Of a DNA stretch of 32,989 nt, positions 16,726 to 25,609 are shown piece by piece. The notes beneath the pieces are model-generated. The model worked only from the letters and a program-made list of their open reading frames with translations. It made no database searches and was not told where the DNA came from. Both the position numbers and the translations under genes were made by a program. The stretch is from Gemmatimonadota bacterium. Its GTDB lineage: Bacteria; Gemmatimonadota; Gemmatimonadetes; Gemmatimonadales; Gemmatimonadaceae. Position 1 is the stretch's first letter; each line of letters begins with the position of its first letter. The stretch is from assembly GCA_027622655.1 (NCBI GenBank), contig JAQBYI010000038.1:1-32989 (forward strand), in the 5' to 3' direction.

Positions 16726-17580
16726 ATGACCGAAACGATTGCAGTGATCGGCGCCGGACAGATGGGGAACGGTATCGCGCACGTGAGCGCGCAGGCCGGC
16801 CTGCCTGTCACGCTCGTCGACGTGTCGTCGGACGCGCTTGCGCGCGGTAAGGCGACGATCGAAAAGAACCTGGAGCGCCAGGTGAAGAAGGGCGCGATTG
16901 ACGCGGTTGCTCGCGATGCTGCACTGGCGCTGATTGGAACCGACACCGACCTCGGAGCCGTCTCCGGAGCGACGGTGGTGATCGAAGCAGCGACCGAAGC
17001 GCGCGACCTCAAGTTCAAGATCTTCTCCGACCTCGACCGCCTGGCACCGGCCGGAGCACTCCTCGCCACGAACACGAGTTCCATATCGATCACCGAGATC
17101 GCGGCGCAGACCAAGCGTCCGGAGAACGTGATCGGAATGCACTTCATGAATCCCGTGCCGATGATGAAACTCGTCGAGGTAATTCGCGGCCTCGCGACGA
17201 GTGACGAGACATGCGCGCGCACGGTCGCCCTCGCCACGTCTCTCGGCAAGACGCCGGTCGAAGCCAACGACTATCCGGGATTCATCGCGAACCGGATTTT
17301 GATGCCGATGATCAACGAGGCCGTGTACTGTGTCATGGAGGGCGTTGCCGCGCCGGCAGCGGTTGACGAGGTGATGAAGCTCGGAATGAACCATCCCATG
17401 GGGCCGCTCGCACTGGCTGATTTGATCGGGCTCGACACGTGCGTTGCGATTCTCGACGTATTGCACGAAGGTTTTGGCGATCCGAAGTACCGCGCGTGCC
17501 CATTGCTCAGGAAGTACGTCGCGGCAGGGTGGTTGGGGCGGAAGACCGGAAGAGGCTTCTTCAACTACAAAGGCGAGTAG
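16726..17580 (+). CDS. 3-hydroxyacyl-CoA (3-hydroxybutyryl-CoA) dehydrogenase
   Basis: NAD(P)-dependent oxidoreductase interconverting 3-hydroxybutyryl-CoA and acetoacetyl-CoA, 284 aa, the usual length of single-function Hbd/PaaH enzymes. The Rossmann motif GAGQMGNGIAH is at 9-19, VIEAATEA and ATNTSSISITEIA follow, the catalytic His139 lies in GMHFMNPVPMMKLVEVI, and the C-terminal dimerisation domain has NDYPGFIANRILMPMINEA and HPMGPLALADLIGLD. CGGAG precedes ATG16726. It works on the product or substrate of the thiolase encoded 1 kb upstream. No fused enoyl-CoA hydratase domain is present. Confidence 0.96.
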   Translation: MTETIAVIGAGQMGNGIAHVSAQAGLPVTLVDVSSDALARGKATIEKNLERQVKKGAIDAVARDAALALIGTDTDLGAVSGATVVIEAATEARDLKFKIFSDLDRLAPAGALLATNTSSISITEIAAQTKRPENVIGMHFMNPVPMMKLVEVIRGLATSDETCARTVALATSLGKTPVEANDYPGFIANRILMPMINEAVYCVMEGVAAPAAVDEVMKLGMNHPMGPLALADLIGLDTCVAILDVLHEGFGDPKYRACPLLRKYVAAGWLGRKTGRGFFNYKGE

Positions 17581-17594
17581 ACAGTGAACGGTCT

Positions 17595-17665
17595 ACGGTT
17601 GACGGGCACCGGTCGGGAGCGGCTGGTCAACCGTGCACGACCTACAGCCGTCCGCCGTCAACCGT
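17595..17665. repeat. ACGGTTGAC inverted and direct repeats
   Basis: ACGGTTGAC (17595-17603) is inverted as GTCAACCGT at 17626-17634 and again at 17657-17665, within the 115-bp gap between the 3-hydroxyacyl-CoA and acyl-CoA dehydrogenase genes. The first pair can form a 9-bp hairpin with a 22-nt loop. CTAC-containing words between the copies resemble the longer array at 18888-18998. Confidence 0.8.
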
Positions 17666-17695
17666 CCACTCGCTGTTGCCGTTGCGGTTCCAGGG

Positions 17696-18856
17696 ATGAT
17701 CGAGACCCTCACTCCGCTTTCCGAGCAGCAGCGAGCGATCCAGCTTCTCGCACGTGATTTTGCCACACGCGAACTCGCCCCGCACGCAGCGGCATGGGAT
17801 CGGGCGTCTCAGTCGGATCCCGTGATTGTGCGAAAACTCGGCGAGCTCGGATTTCTCGGCATGCTCCTTCCCGAAAACGTCGGCGGACTTGCACTTGATT
17901 CGCTTAGTTATCTCCTCGCTCTCGAGGAGATTGCGGCCGCCGATGCGTCGACGGCCGTTTTGATGTCCGTACACAACTCGCTCCCGACCCGGATGATCCT
18001 GAACTTCGGGAACGACGCGCAGCGAGACCGCTTCCTCCCCAAGATGGCGACCGGTGAGTTGCTCGGCGCGTTTGCGCTCTCGGAACCTGATGCAGGCTCG
18101 GACGCGTCGGCCGTTCGCACGCAGGCCGTGCGCGACGGCGACTCGTGGGTGCTCGACGGCACGAAGGCCTGGGTCACCAACGGGAACACGGCCGATGTGA
18201 TCGTCACCATGGTGCGCACCGATTCCGCGGACGCGAGGCGTGGCTCACGCGGCATCTCGGCGTTTATCCTGACGCCGGATCTTCCCGGGTTCAGGGTCGG
18301 AAAGAAGGAAGACAAGATGGGTCTCAGGGCGTCGCCCACCGTGCAGCTCGCGTTCGACGCGATGCGCGTTCCGGCTGACCGGATGATCGGTGAAGAATGG
18401 CAGGGGTTTGTTTACGCCATGCAGTCGCTGGAAGCCGGGCGCCTCGGCATTGCCGCACAAGCCGTAGGGATTGCCCGTGCCGCCCTCGAGGCGGCAATCG
18501 CGTACACGAGAGAGCGTCACCAGTTTGGCAAGCCACTCAATTCGTTTCAGGCAGTTGAGTTCCGCCTCGCAGACATGGCGACGCGGCTCCACGCGGCACG
18601 CGCCATGCTCCATACGACTGCGGCCGCCAAGGACCGCGGCTTGAACGTCGGCGCTCATGCCGCCATGTGCAAGCTTCTCGCCAGCGAAACCGCCATGTGG
18701 ATCACAACGCATGCGATTCAGCTCTTCGGGGGATACGGTTACGTCACCGACTATCCGGTTGAGCGACTGTTCCGCGACGCGAAGATCACCGAGATTTACG
18801 AGGGAACTTCGGAAGTTCAACGCATCGTGATTGGCCGTGCCGTGGCGGCACGCTGA
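17696..18856 (+). CDS. Acyl-CoA dehydrogenase (short/branched-chain type)
   Basis: FAD enzyme introducing a trans-2 double bond into acyl-CoA and passing electrons to ETF. ATG17696 gives 386 aa, the usual size; the longer frame from 17633 runs through the intergenic repeat. Visible: N-terminal helical domain, FALSEPDAGSDASAV (flavin/substrate loop), WVTNG, the FGKPLNSFQAVEFRLADM segment, QLFGGYGYVTDYPVERLFRD and the catalytic base Glu369 in YEGTSEVQRIVIG, at the position used by butyryl- and other short-chain acyl-CoA dehydrogenases (isovaleryl-CoA dehydrogenases use another site). With thiolase and Hbd upstream it could act in butyryl-CoA or 2-methyl-branched acyl-CoA oxidation. Substrate not provable from sequence. 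Confidence 0.95.
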   Translation: MIETLTPLSEQQRAIQLLARDFATRELAPHAAAWDRASQSDPVIVRKLGELGFLGMLLPENVGGLALDSLSYLLALEEIAAADASTAVLMSVHNSLPTRMILNFGNDAQRDRFLPKMATGELLGAFALSEPDAGSDASAVRTQAVRDGDSWVLDGTKAWVTNGNTADVIVTMVRTDSADARRGSRGISAFILTPDLPGFRVGKKEDKMGLRASPTVQLAFDAMRVPADRMIGEEWQGFVYAMQSLEAGRLGIAAQAVGIARAALEAAIAYTRERHQFGKPLNSFQAVEFRLADMATRLHAARAMLHTTAAAKDRGLNVGAHAAMCKLLASETAMWITTHAIQLFGGYGYVTDYPVERLFRDAKITEIYEGTSEVQRIVIGRAVAAR

Positions 18857-18887
18857 GGCGTGCGCTGAGGCCCTGTATTTCGTTTTT

Positions 18888-18998
18888 GTAGTTCGTAGTT
18901 GTAGTTCGCAGTCGTAGTTCTACGGGTACAGTCTACCGTACACCGTCTACAGTCTACTTCGGTCGTCGTTACCCACTACCGCCTACACTCTACTTCTA
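18888..18998. repeat. GTAGTT / GTCTAC intergenic array switching strand
   Basis: The gap before leucine dehydrogenase begins with four copies of GTAGTT-type words (18888-18920) and continues with CAGTCTAC, CCGTCTAC, AGTCTAC and looser CTAC words to 18995. The second half is roughly the reverse complement of the first in word content, so the array flips orientation near 18920. The arms are too imperfect for a clean hairpin. No promoter or Shine-Dalgarno is obvious before ATG18999. Confidence 0.8.
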
Positions 18999-20075
18999 AT
19001 GAAGCTATTTGAGTCGATCGAATCCCTCGGCCACGAGCAGGTCGTCGCCTGCTACGACAAGGCGTCGGGGTATCGCGGCATCATCGCCATCCACAACACG
19101 ACGCTCGGGCCGGCACTCGGCGGAACCCGCGTCTGGAACTACGCGTCCGAGGACGACGCCTTCTTTGACGTGCTCCGCCTGTCGCGTGGCATGACGTACA
19201 AGAACGCGGTGGCCGGCCTCAACCTGGGCGGCGGAAAGGCAGTCATCATTGCCGACAACGCGACCGCCAATCGCGAGTTGATATTCCGCGCGCACGGACG
19301 CTTTGTCGAATCACTCGGCGGCCGGTACGTCACTGCGGAAGACGTGGGCACGAGTCCGGCAGATATGGACTACGTGCATATGGAGACCGACTACGTTGCC
19401 GGCCTCGCGAACAAGTCGGGCGATCCGTCGCCGGTTACCGCGCACGGCGTTTTCCGTTCGATTGAGGCGTCAGCGAAGTGGCGTTGGGGTTCGCCGGCGC
19501 TGGCGGGGAAGACTGTCGTGGTCCAGGGCATTGGGCATGTCGGCTACTATCTTTGCAAGGAACTTCATGAGGTCGGAGCGAAGCTCATAGTCGCCGACAT
19601 TCGGAAGGACAAAGTAGAACAAGTCGTGAAGAAGTTCGGTGCCAAGCCCACAACGGACGATGCGGTCTACTCCGAGAAGGCCGACATCTTCGCTCCGTGC
19701 GCGCTCGGCGCGATACTCAACGACGAGACGATCCCGCAGCTCAGGGTCGAAATCGTCTGCGGCGGAGCCAATAATCAGCTACTTGAACCCGCCAAGCATG
19801 GCGAGGCGCTGGCCAAGCGCGACATAGTGTACGCGCCGGACTACGTGGCCAATGCCGGTGGCGTAATCAACGTGTATTCCGAACTCGCAGGGTGGACGAC
19901 TGAGCGCGCGCTTCGCAAGGCCGACGAGATCTTCGATACGGTGCTCGGCATTTACAGTCTCGCAAAGGAGCAGGGCATCCTGACTTACGATGCGGCGGAC
20001 AAGCTCGCCGAGCGGCGCATCGAGGCTATTCGCGGCCTGACGCGCACGAAGCCGCAGTGGCCACGGAAGGGATGA
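18999..20075 (+). CDS. Leucine dehydrogenase (Glu/Leu/Phe/Val family)
   Basis: NAD-dependent oxidative deaminase of branched-chain amino acids to 2-oxoacids, 358 aa, close to Bacillus-type leucine dehydrogenases. Catalytic Lys80 is in GLNLGGGKAVI and Lys68 in MTYKNA; TAEDVGTSPADMDYV and the Rossmann motif GIGHVGYYL follow, with CGGANNQL and DYVANAGGVINVYSEL in the C-terminal part. The shorter length and these motifs separate it from hexameric glutamate dehydrogenases of about 450 aa. The acyl-CoA dehydrogenase upstream suggests a branched-chain amino acid catabolic setting, though the 142-bp array between them could separate transcripts. The stop overlaps the rpiB start as TGATG. Confidence 0.93.
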   Translation: MKLFESIESLGHEQVVACYDKASGYRGIIAIHNTTLGPALGGTRVWNYASEDDAFFDVLRLSRGMTYKNAVAGLNLGGGKAVIIADNATANRELIFRAHGRFVESLGGRYVTAEDVGTSPADMDYVHMETDYVAGLANKSGDPSPVTAHGVFRSIEASAKWRWGSPALAGKTVVVQGIGHVGYYLCKELHEVGAKLIVADIRKDKVEQVVKKFGAKPTTDDAVYSEKADIFAPCALGAILNDETIPQLRVEIVCGGANNQLLEPAKHGEALAKRDIVYAPDYVANAGGVINVYSELAGWTTERALRKADEIFDTVLGIYSLAKEQGILTYDAADKLAERRIEAIRGLTRTKPQWPRKG

Positions 20076-20515
20076 TGGCGGAACGCATTCCGATCGCGTC
20101 CGACCACGCCGGCTTCGAGATGAAGGAGAAGATCAAGGCGAAGCTCACGGCGATGGGATACGACGTGCATGACCTGGGCACGACTTCAGCGGCGAGCACC
20201 GACTATCCCGACTACGCGCATCCGCTCGCCAGGGAAATCGAATCCGGCGCTGCCGCTCGCGGTGTGTTGCTCTGCGGTACCGGACTTGGCATGTCGTACG
20301 CGGCCAACCGGCATCCGAACGTACGTGCGGCGGTTGCGTGGCTTCCCGAGATCGCGGAGCTGGCCCGCAAGCACAACGACGCAAACGTGCTGGTGCTGCC
20401 TGCGCGCTTCGTGTCCGAAGCGGACGGCGAGCAGATCCTGGCCCGTTTTCTGGACACCAAGTTCGAAGGCGGGCGGCACCAGCCGCGCGTGGACAAGATT
20501 GAGATCGGGAAATGA
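20075..20515 (+). CDS. rpiB: Ribose-5-phosphate isomerase B
   Basis: Interconverts ribose 5-phosphate and ribulose 5-phosphate in the pentose phosphate pathway; LacAB/RpiB family, 146 aa from ATG20075. Signature: SDHAGFEMK (Asp10, His11), DYPDYA, and the catalytic Cys67 in [16 protein letters not shown], then [17 protein letters not shown]20075 is preferred over upstream in-frame GTG20057 and ATG20072 because GGAAGG is well placed and the TGATG junction couples it to the previous gene. glyA follows with an ATGA overlap; rpiB next to glyA is a recurring bacterial arrangement. Confidence 0.95.
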   Translation: MAERIPIASDHAGFEMKEKIKAKLTAMGYDVHDLGTTSAASTDYPDYAHPLAREIESGAAARGVLLCGTGLGMSYAANRHPNVRAAVAWLPEIAELARKHNDANVLVLPARFVSEADGEQILARFLDTKFEGGRHQPRVDKIEIGK

Positions 20516-21783
20516 CAATGACCGGTTGGAATACGTGGGATCGAGTGGCTCCTGGCCGTGCGCTCACCGAGACGGATCCCGAGATCGCGGCACTCATCAC
20601 CGCCGAAACAGCGCGCCAGTCGGAGGGACTCGAACTGATTGCCAGCGAGAACTTCGTGTCGCCTGCGGTTCTCGAGGCGATGGGTTCGCCGCTCACGAAC
20701 AAGTACGCCGAAGGGTTGCCGGGAAAACGGTACTACGGCGGGTGCGAGGTGGTCGACAAGGTCGAGCAGCTCGCGATCGATCGGGCGAAGGAGTTGTTCG
20801 GTGCGGAACACGCCAACGTGCAACCGCACTCCGGCGCGCAGGCGAACGCTGCGGTCTACTTGGCGTTCCTCAAGCCCGGCGACACGGTTCTCGGCCTCGA
20901 TCTGTCACAGGGCGGCCATTTGACGCACGGTTCGCCCGTGAACTTTTCGGGATTGCTGTACCACGCCGTGCACTACGGCGTGAACGACGACGGCATTATT
21001 GACATGGACTCGGTGGCCGCCGCTGCGCGCGAGCACAAGCCGAAGATGATCATCGCCGGCTACAGCGCCTATTCACGGGTGCTCGACTTTGCCCGTTTCG
21101 CGGATATCGCGCGCGACGTTGGCGCGATTCTGATGGTAGACATGGCGCATTTCGCCGGTCTCGCCGCAACGGGGACATATCCGTCGCCAGTGCCGCACGC
21201 CGACGTGGTCACTACGACGACACACAAGACGCTGCGCGGGCCACGTGGTGGGCTCGTCCTCTGCAAGGCCGCGCACGCCAAGGCCATCGACAAGGCGATA
21301 TTCCCCGGTACGCAGGGTGGGCCCCTTGAACACGTCATTGCGTCGAAGGCGGTCGCATTCAAGGAAGCGCTCGATCCTTCATTCAAGGCCTACTGCGTGG
21401 CAGTAATCGACAACGCTCGGGCCTTGGCGGCCGCGCTGGCGTCGCACGGCTTTCAGATCGTCAGCGGCGGCACCGATAATCACCTGATGCTTGTGGACCT
21501 CCGCTCCAAGGGGCTTACGGGCAAGGCGGCCGAAGAGGCGCTCGACAAGGCCGGCATCACCGTCAACAAGAACACGGTGCCAAAGGAGACTCAGTCGCCG
21601 TTTGTGACGAGCGGAATCCGGATCGGAACGCCGGCCGTCACCACCCGCGGGATGGGACTGGCGGAGATGGATGAGATCGCCGGGCTGATCAACACTGTGC
21701 TCGCTGCTCCGGCTGATGCCGCTGTACACGCTACCGTGCGCACCGCCGTTCGGATTCTGGCAGGGCGGTTCCCGCTCTATTGA
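20512..21783 (+). CDS. glyA: Serine hydroxymethyltransferase
   Basis: PLP enzyme making glycine and 5,10-methylene-THF from serine and THF; main supplier of one-carbon units, used here by PurN and PurH after oxidation. 423 aa, normal length. Motifs: [12 protein letters not shown] (39-50), [17 protein letters not shown] (63-79), [22 protein letters not shown]-lysine Lys239 in [14 protein letters not shown], and [15 protein letters not shown] near the C-terminus. The start overlaps the rpiB stop as ATGA; a second ATG at 20518 is possible. The 70-bp gap that follows shows no clear terminator. Confidence 0.98.
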   Translation: MTMTGWNTWDRVAPGRALTETDPEIAALITAETARQSEGLELIASENFVSPAVLEAMGSPLTNKYAEGLPGKRYYGGCEVVDKVEQLAIDRAKELFGAEHANVQPHSGAQANAAVYLAFLKPGDTVLGLDLSQGGHLTHGSPVNFSGLLYHAVHYGVNDDGIIDMDSVAAAAREHKPKMIIAGYSAYSRVLDFARFADIARDVGAILMVDMAHFAGLAATGTYPSPVPHADVVTTTTHKTLRGPRGGLVLCKAAHAKAIDKAIFPGTQGGPLEHVIASKAVAFKEALDPSFKAYCVAVIDNARALAAALASHGFQIVSGGTDNHLMLVDLRSKGLTGKAAEEALDKAGITVNKNTVPKETQSPFVTSGIRIGTPAVTTRGMGLAEMDEIAGLINTVLAAPADAAVHATVRTAVRILAGRFPLY

Positions 21784-21853
21784 CCGGTGCTCTCAGTTCG
21801 GCAGCCTGTTGAGACTTCACGCGACCGCACGCACCTTTCCCTAAGCGTCGGAT

Positions 21854-22273
21854 ATGCCGACGCCTCACATTCCTGCTCCCTATCGATTGAACGAACTGGC
21901 GTTTCGTGATGGTGTAATGGACCGGATCAGGCTCCGTGAGCCCCGGTTCCACGAGCACGCCTATCTGTTCGTTCTATCGGCGCTCGAGTTTTGCCAAACC
22001 CGACTCCCGGAGCGGCGGCATCTCAGCGGGCGCGAACTCATCGACGGATGTCGCGGCCTCGCGATCGAACGCTACGGCCTGCTTGCCCGGACCGTCCTTG
22101 GTTTTTGGGGCGTTACCACAACGGTTGATTTCGGTGACATCGTGTTCACGCTCGTTGATCTCGGCCTCTTGCAGAGCCAGCCGACCGACACGCGTGATGA
22201 GTTCGCCGACGTGTTTGACTTTGAGGATGCTTTCAACCGCGATTACCCGTGGCAGGTCACGCCGGTCGCGTAG
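21854..22273 (+). CDS. Minf_1886-family uncharacterised protein
   Basis: Small soluble protein, 139 aa, matching my memory of the Minf_1886 family (TIGR04138, first noted in Verrucomicrobia and Planctomycetes). Recognisable features are AYLFVLSALEFCQ, RRHLSGRELIDGCRGLAIERYG, TVLGFWGVTTTVDFGDIVFTLVDLGLL and a C-terminal acidic, aromatic segment (FADVFDFEDAFNRDYPW). Conserved His, Glu and Asp suggest a folded alpha-helical domain, but no enzymatic motif is known to me. It sits between glyA and the NAD(P)HX repair gene on the same strand. Function unknown. Confidence 0.8.
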   Translation: MPTPHIPAPYRLNELAFRDGVMDRIRLREPRFHEHAYLFVLSALEFCQTRLPERRHLSGRELIDGCRGLAIERYGLLARTVLGFWGVTTTVDFGDIVFTLVDLGLLQSQPTDTRDEFADVFDFEDAFNRDYPWQVTPVA

Positions 22274-22300
22274 CGCGGCTTGCGTTGACCTGAACCGCTG

Positions 22301-23839
22301 ATGGTACGCGTCACCACGGCGGCAGAGGCCGCGAAAATCGACGCCGACGCGGTCGCAGCGGGTACCGCCTCGTGGGCGCTGATGCTCGCTGCCGGACATG
22401 CCGCAGCTGCGGTCATTCTGCAACGATTCGGCCCCGAGCTAGGCGACGGCGCAATCGTGTTTGCAGGGTCTGGTAATAACGGCGGCGACGGTTGGCTCGT
22501 GGCAGCCGAACTCGCGGGCGCCGGTGTCCGGGTGGCCGTGGTGGCTTCCGACGATCCGAAAACAGAAGATGCGCGGCGAGCCAAGTCGCTATACCATGAG
22601 GCCGCTCGAACGCCTTCGGCGCCGGACGGCGAGGCTCCAATAGCCGCCCGGGTCGTGATCGACGCGCTTCTCGGGACCGGCTCCGCGGGTGCTCCCCGCG
22701 ACGCGGTCGCCGACGCGATCGGATCCATTGAGGCACTCCGAACCTCCGGTGCGACGATCATCGCGCTTGATATGCCGTCGGGCGTTGACGCGACCTCGGG
22801 CGAGGCGGCCGGCGTCTGCGTCCGTGCCGACGTCACAGTGACTTTCGGGACCGTGAAGCGCGGCCTGCTCCGGAATCGGGAAGCCGCGGGCGCGATCATC
22901 TGCGTTGATATCGGACTCGGCGCGGCTCCGGCAAACTCTGGGGCACTCGAACTACTCGACGGGCGCCACGCCCTCGCGACCGTACCGGAGATTTCAGCCA
23001 CCGCACACAAGGGCGCGCGCCGCCGCTTGCTCGTCCTCGGTGGTGCAGCAGGAATGGCGGGAGCCGCAGTGCTGGCTGCGCGCGGGGCGCTGAGGAGTGG
23101 CGTTGGCATGGTCAAGCTGTGCGTTGAACAGGCGAGCGTGGCGCCGGTTCAAGCCGCCGAGCCGGCAGTACTCACTGCGGCGTGGCCGGCCGATGCCGAT
23201 GTGCTCAAGGAGTATCTCCAATGGGCGCACTGCGTCCTCCTGGGTCCCGGACTCGGCTTGACCCGGGCATCGCGCGAACTGGCGATGCGCGTGCTCAGCG
23301 ATTGGCGCGGCCCCGTGGTTGTGGACGCCGACGCACTCACGGCGTTTGAAGGGAAGGCAGATCAGCTAGGCGAGTTGCTGCAGGGCCGCCCGGCAATCAT
23401 CACGCCTCACGCGGTGGAGGCGCACCGCCTCGCCGGAGTTCCTGCCGCCGACATCGACGTCGATCGGTTCGACGCTGCTGCTCGCCTGGCGCTCCGCGTG
23501 AACGCCGTCGTGCTGCTCAAGGGCGTGCCTACGGTTGTGAGCGACGGACTCCGAACGATCGTCGTCGCCGCAGGCACCCCGGTGCTTGCTACTGGTGGGA
23601 GCGGTGACGTTCTCGGCGGAATCGTGGCAACGCTGCTTGCGCAGAGTGGCGACCCGGTGGCGAGCGCGGCCACCGGAGCGTGGATCCACGGTCGGGCAGC
23701 AGAGCTTGCCGGCGCCGGCCGCGTGAGGGGAGTTGCACTCGATGACGTGGTGAGAGCGCTGCGCGACGCGTGGGTGCCGCCCTCGGCGCCAGTGGCACCA
23801 GTGCTCCTCGAACTTGCGTCGGTCCGCGGCGACCGATGA
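22301..23839 (+). CDS. nnr: Bifunctional NAD(P)H-hydrate epimerase/dehydratase
   Basis: Repairs hydrated NADH and NADPH: the N-terminal YjeF_N domain epimerises R- to S-NAD(P)HX, and the C-terminal carbohydrate-kinase-like domain dehydrates the S form with ADP. 512 aa, as for E. coli Nnr. N-domain: AGSGNNGGDGWLVA (55-68), ALLGTG, LDMPSGVDATSG. C-domain: HKGARRRLLVLGGAAGMAGAA, GPGLG, VVDADALTAF, TPHAVEAHRL, LLKGVPTVV and TGGSGDVLGGIVATLL with the catalytic Asp. ATG22301 lacks a good Shine-Dalgarno. The stop overlaps the thiL start as ATGA. Confidence 0.95.
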   Translation: MVRVTTAAEAAKIDADAVAAGTASWALMLAAGHAAAAVILQRFGPELGDGAIVFAGSGNNGGDGWLVAAELAGAGVRVAVVASDDPKTEDARRAKSLYHEAARTPSAPDGEAPIAARVVIDALLGTGSAGAPRDAVADAIGSIEALRTSGATIIALDMPSGVDATSGEAAGVCVRADVTVTFGTVKRGLLRNREAAGAIICVDIGLGAAPANSGALELLDGRHALATVPEISATAHKGARRRLLVLGGAAGMAGAAVLAARGALRSGVGMVKLCVEQASVAPVQAAEPAVLTAAWPADADVLKEYLQWAHCVLLGPGLGLTRASRELAMRVLSDWRGPVVVDADALTAFEGKADQLGELLQGRPAIITPHAVEAHRLAGVPAADIDVDRFDAAARLALRVNAVVLLKGVPTVVSDGLRTIVVAAGTPVLATGGSGDVLGGIVATLLAQSGDPVASAATGAWIHGRAAELAGAGRVRGVALDDVVRALRDAWVPPSAPVAPVLLELASVRGDR

Positions 23840-24774
23840 CCGACGACATCGCATTCGGCCCGGGTGGAGAGTTCGATCTCGTCCGGTCCCTTATCGTTCG
23901 TTTCGGAAGTGCGGCGCGCGGTATCGGCGACGACGCCGGCGCGTTCGAGGCGCCGGCCGGCGAAACGCTGTTGGTCAGCACGGACGTCGCGGTCGAAAAC
24001 GTGCATTTCCGCCGCCACTGGTTTACGCCCGATGAAATCGGCTATCGGGCCGTGACTGCTGCCGTCTCCGATATGGCGGCGATGGCGGCTACGCCGCGCG
24101 CGATCGTGGTTGCGCTCACTCTGCCGGCTGGTTGGCGCCGGGATGCTGAGTCGCTTGCAGACGGCCTCGCTCGCGCCGCGGTGGCGTGCGACGCTGTAAT
24201 CGTGGGCGGCGACGTGAGCGACGGCCCTTCGCTGTCGCTGGCTATCACTGTCATCGGCTCTGCGCGCGTGCCGCTTTCGCGTGCGGGGGCGAAAACGGGC
24301 GACGCCGTCTGGGTTACCGGGAGGCTTGGGGCCCCGGCGGTGGCGTTGCGTGCATTTGAAGCCGGGACGTCTCCCGAATCAGGTGCACGTGATCGGTTTG
24401 CAGCACCAGTGGCGCGAGTGCGCGAGGCTCAGTGGCTCGCCGCGTGCGGTGCCACTGCCGCGATCGACATATCCGATGGCCTCGCGTCCGACCTCGGCCA
24501 CGTCGCGGCGGCCAGCGCCGCTCGCCTCGTGCTCGATCTCGACCTCATCCCAGTATTTGCAGGCGCCACATCGGGCGACGCTGCGGCCGGCGGCGAGGAG
24601 TATGAAATCGCTGTGACCGGTCCGGCTTCACTCGACGGTGCTGCGTTCGCGCGAGAGTTCGGCATCGAACTCACGCGCGTTGGCAGCGTCGAGGCTGGCC
24701 CGGCTGGCGTCGTCGCCATGCAGGCCGGCGTAGCGGTTCCGCTTCCGCGCGGCTTTGACCATTTCTCACCGTGA
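23836..24774 (+). CDS. thiL: Thiamine-monophosphate kinase
   Basis: Phosphorylates thiamine monophosphate to thiamine diphosphate with ATP, the last step of cofactor synthesis; PurM-like fold. 312 aa from ATG23836, which overlaps the nnr stop as ATGA; a longer frame from 23770 lies inside nnr. Motifs: GEFDLVRSLI, GIGDDAGAF (29-37), STDVAVENVHFRRHW, YRAVTAAVSDMAAMAA, VGGDVSDG, DISDGLASDLGH and GGEEYEI, where Glu replaces the usual Asp of GGEDYEL. No other thi gene and no TPP riboswitch is visible. Confidence 0.94.
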   Translation: MTDDIAFGPGGEFDLVRSLIVRFGSAARGIGDDAGAFEAPAGETLLVSTDVAVENVHFRRHWFTPDEIGYRAVTAAVSDMAAMAATPRAIVVALTLPAGWRRDAESLADGLARAAVACDAVIVGGDVSDGPSLSLAITVIGSARVPLSRAGAKTGDAVWVTGRLGAPAVALRAFEAGTSPESGARDRFAAPVARVREAQWLAACGATAAIDISDGLASDLGHVAAASAARLVLDLDLIPVFAGATSGDAAAGGEEYEIAVTGPASLDGAAFAREFGIELTRVGSVEAGPAGVVAMQAGVAVPLPRGFDHFSP

Positions 24775-24799
24775 TGCACCCGTCCATCTGCGTACCTCA

Positions 24800-25609
24800 A
24801 TGATTCGCGCCGTCTTCGTTCTCATTGTCGCGATCTTCGCAACTCTCACCTGCGCGAACGGAGTGATCATTGCGGGGCTCCTCGGCGTTGAGGACAAGGA
24901 AGGCGGCGCGTTCGACGTGCTGCAGCGTTCGTGGGCGCGCTTGATAATCTGGGCGGCCGGCGTGAAGGTCGTGTTGCACGGCGAAGAACACATTCGGACG
25001 GGCAAGCAGATCATCGTGGGGAATCACGTTTCGTTGTTCGACGTGCTCGCGCTCTGCGCTGCCGTACCGCGCTGCCGCTTTGTGGCCAAACACGAGATCC
25101 GGCGCATTCCGATTGTCGGGCCGGCAGCAGGTGCGGCCGGGCACGTGTACATCGAGCGGGAAAACCGAAAGGCGTCGTTCGAGCAGTACAAGGCGGCGGC
25201 GGCGCGCATTCACGCCGGCGTGCGCGTGATCGTATTTGCCGAAGGCACCCGGGGATACGACTACCCGCTGCGTTCATTCAAGAAGGGTCCGTTCGTGCTC
25301 GCCGTCAGCGCCGGCGCGCCCATCGTCCCGATGCTCATTCACGGCACGATCCCGATGATGCGCAAGGGGAGCTTCCTCGTGCGATCGGGTACGGCGCACA
25401 TCCACTTTATGCCACCAATCGAATCGACCGGACTCAGCTACGACGATCGCAATGCGCTGGCCGCCGAAACGCACGCGGCGATCGCCGCGCTGCTTGAGCG
25501 CGAGTATGGCGTAGCGAGTCCGCGCTGGGATCCGCGGCGCCCGGGCCCAGTTGCCGGCGCTTCCGTAGCGGGTGATTCCGTTACAGCCCCACCCAATAAC
25601 TCGCTTTGA
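24800..25609 (+). CDS. 1-acyl-sn-glycerol-3-phosphate acyltransferase, PlsC family
   Basis: Membrane-bound acyltransferase that likely makes phosphatidic acid from lysophosphatidic acid. 269 aa from ATG24800, with an N-terminal hydrophobic segment (RAVFVLIVAIFATLTCANG). Acyltransferase motif I is NHVSLFD (75-81, the H-x4-D dyad); the second block is RFVAKHEIRRIPIVGP, motif III is FAEGTRGY (Glu148, Arg151; usually FPEGTRS) and motif IV is VPMLIHGT. ATG24800 lacks a clear Shine-Dalgarno; an upstream in-frame start at 24755 would overlap thiL. The Pro/Ala-rich C-terminus runs 29 nt into the end of the convergent DUF5916 gene. Confidence 0.92.
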   Translation: MIRAVFVLIVAIFATLTCANGVIIAGLLGVEDKEGGAFDVLQRSWARLIIWAAGVKVVLHGEEHIRTGKQIIVGNHVSLFDVLALCAAVPRCRFVAKHEIRRIPIVGPAAGAAGHVYIERENRKASFEQYKAAAARIHAGVRVIVFAEGTRGYDYPLRSFKKGPFVLAVSAGAPIVPMLIHGTIPMMRKGSFLVRSGTAHIHFMPPIESTGLSYDDRNALAAETHAAIAALLEREYGVASPRWDPRRPGPVAGASVAGDSVTAPPNNSL

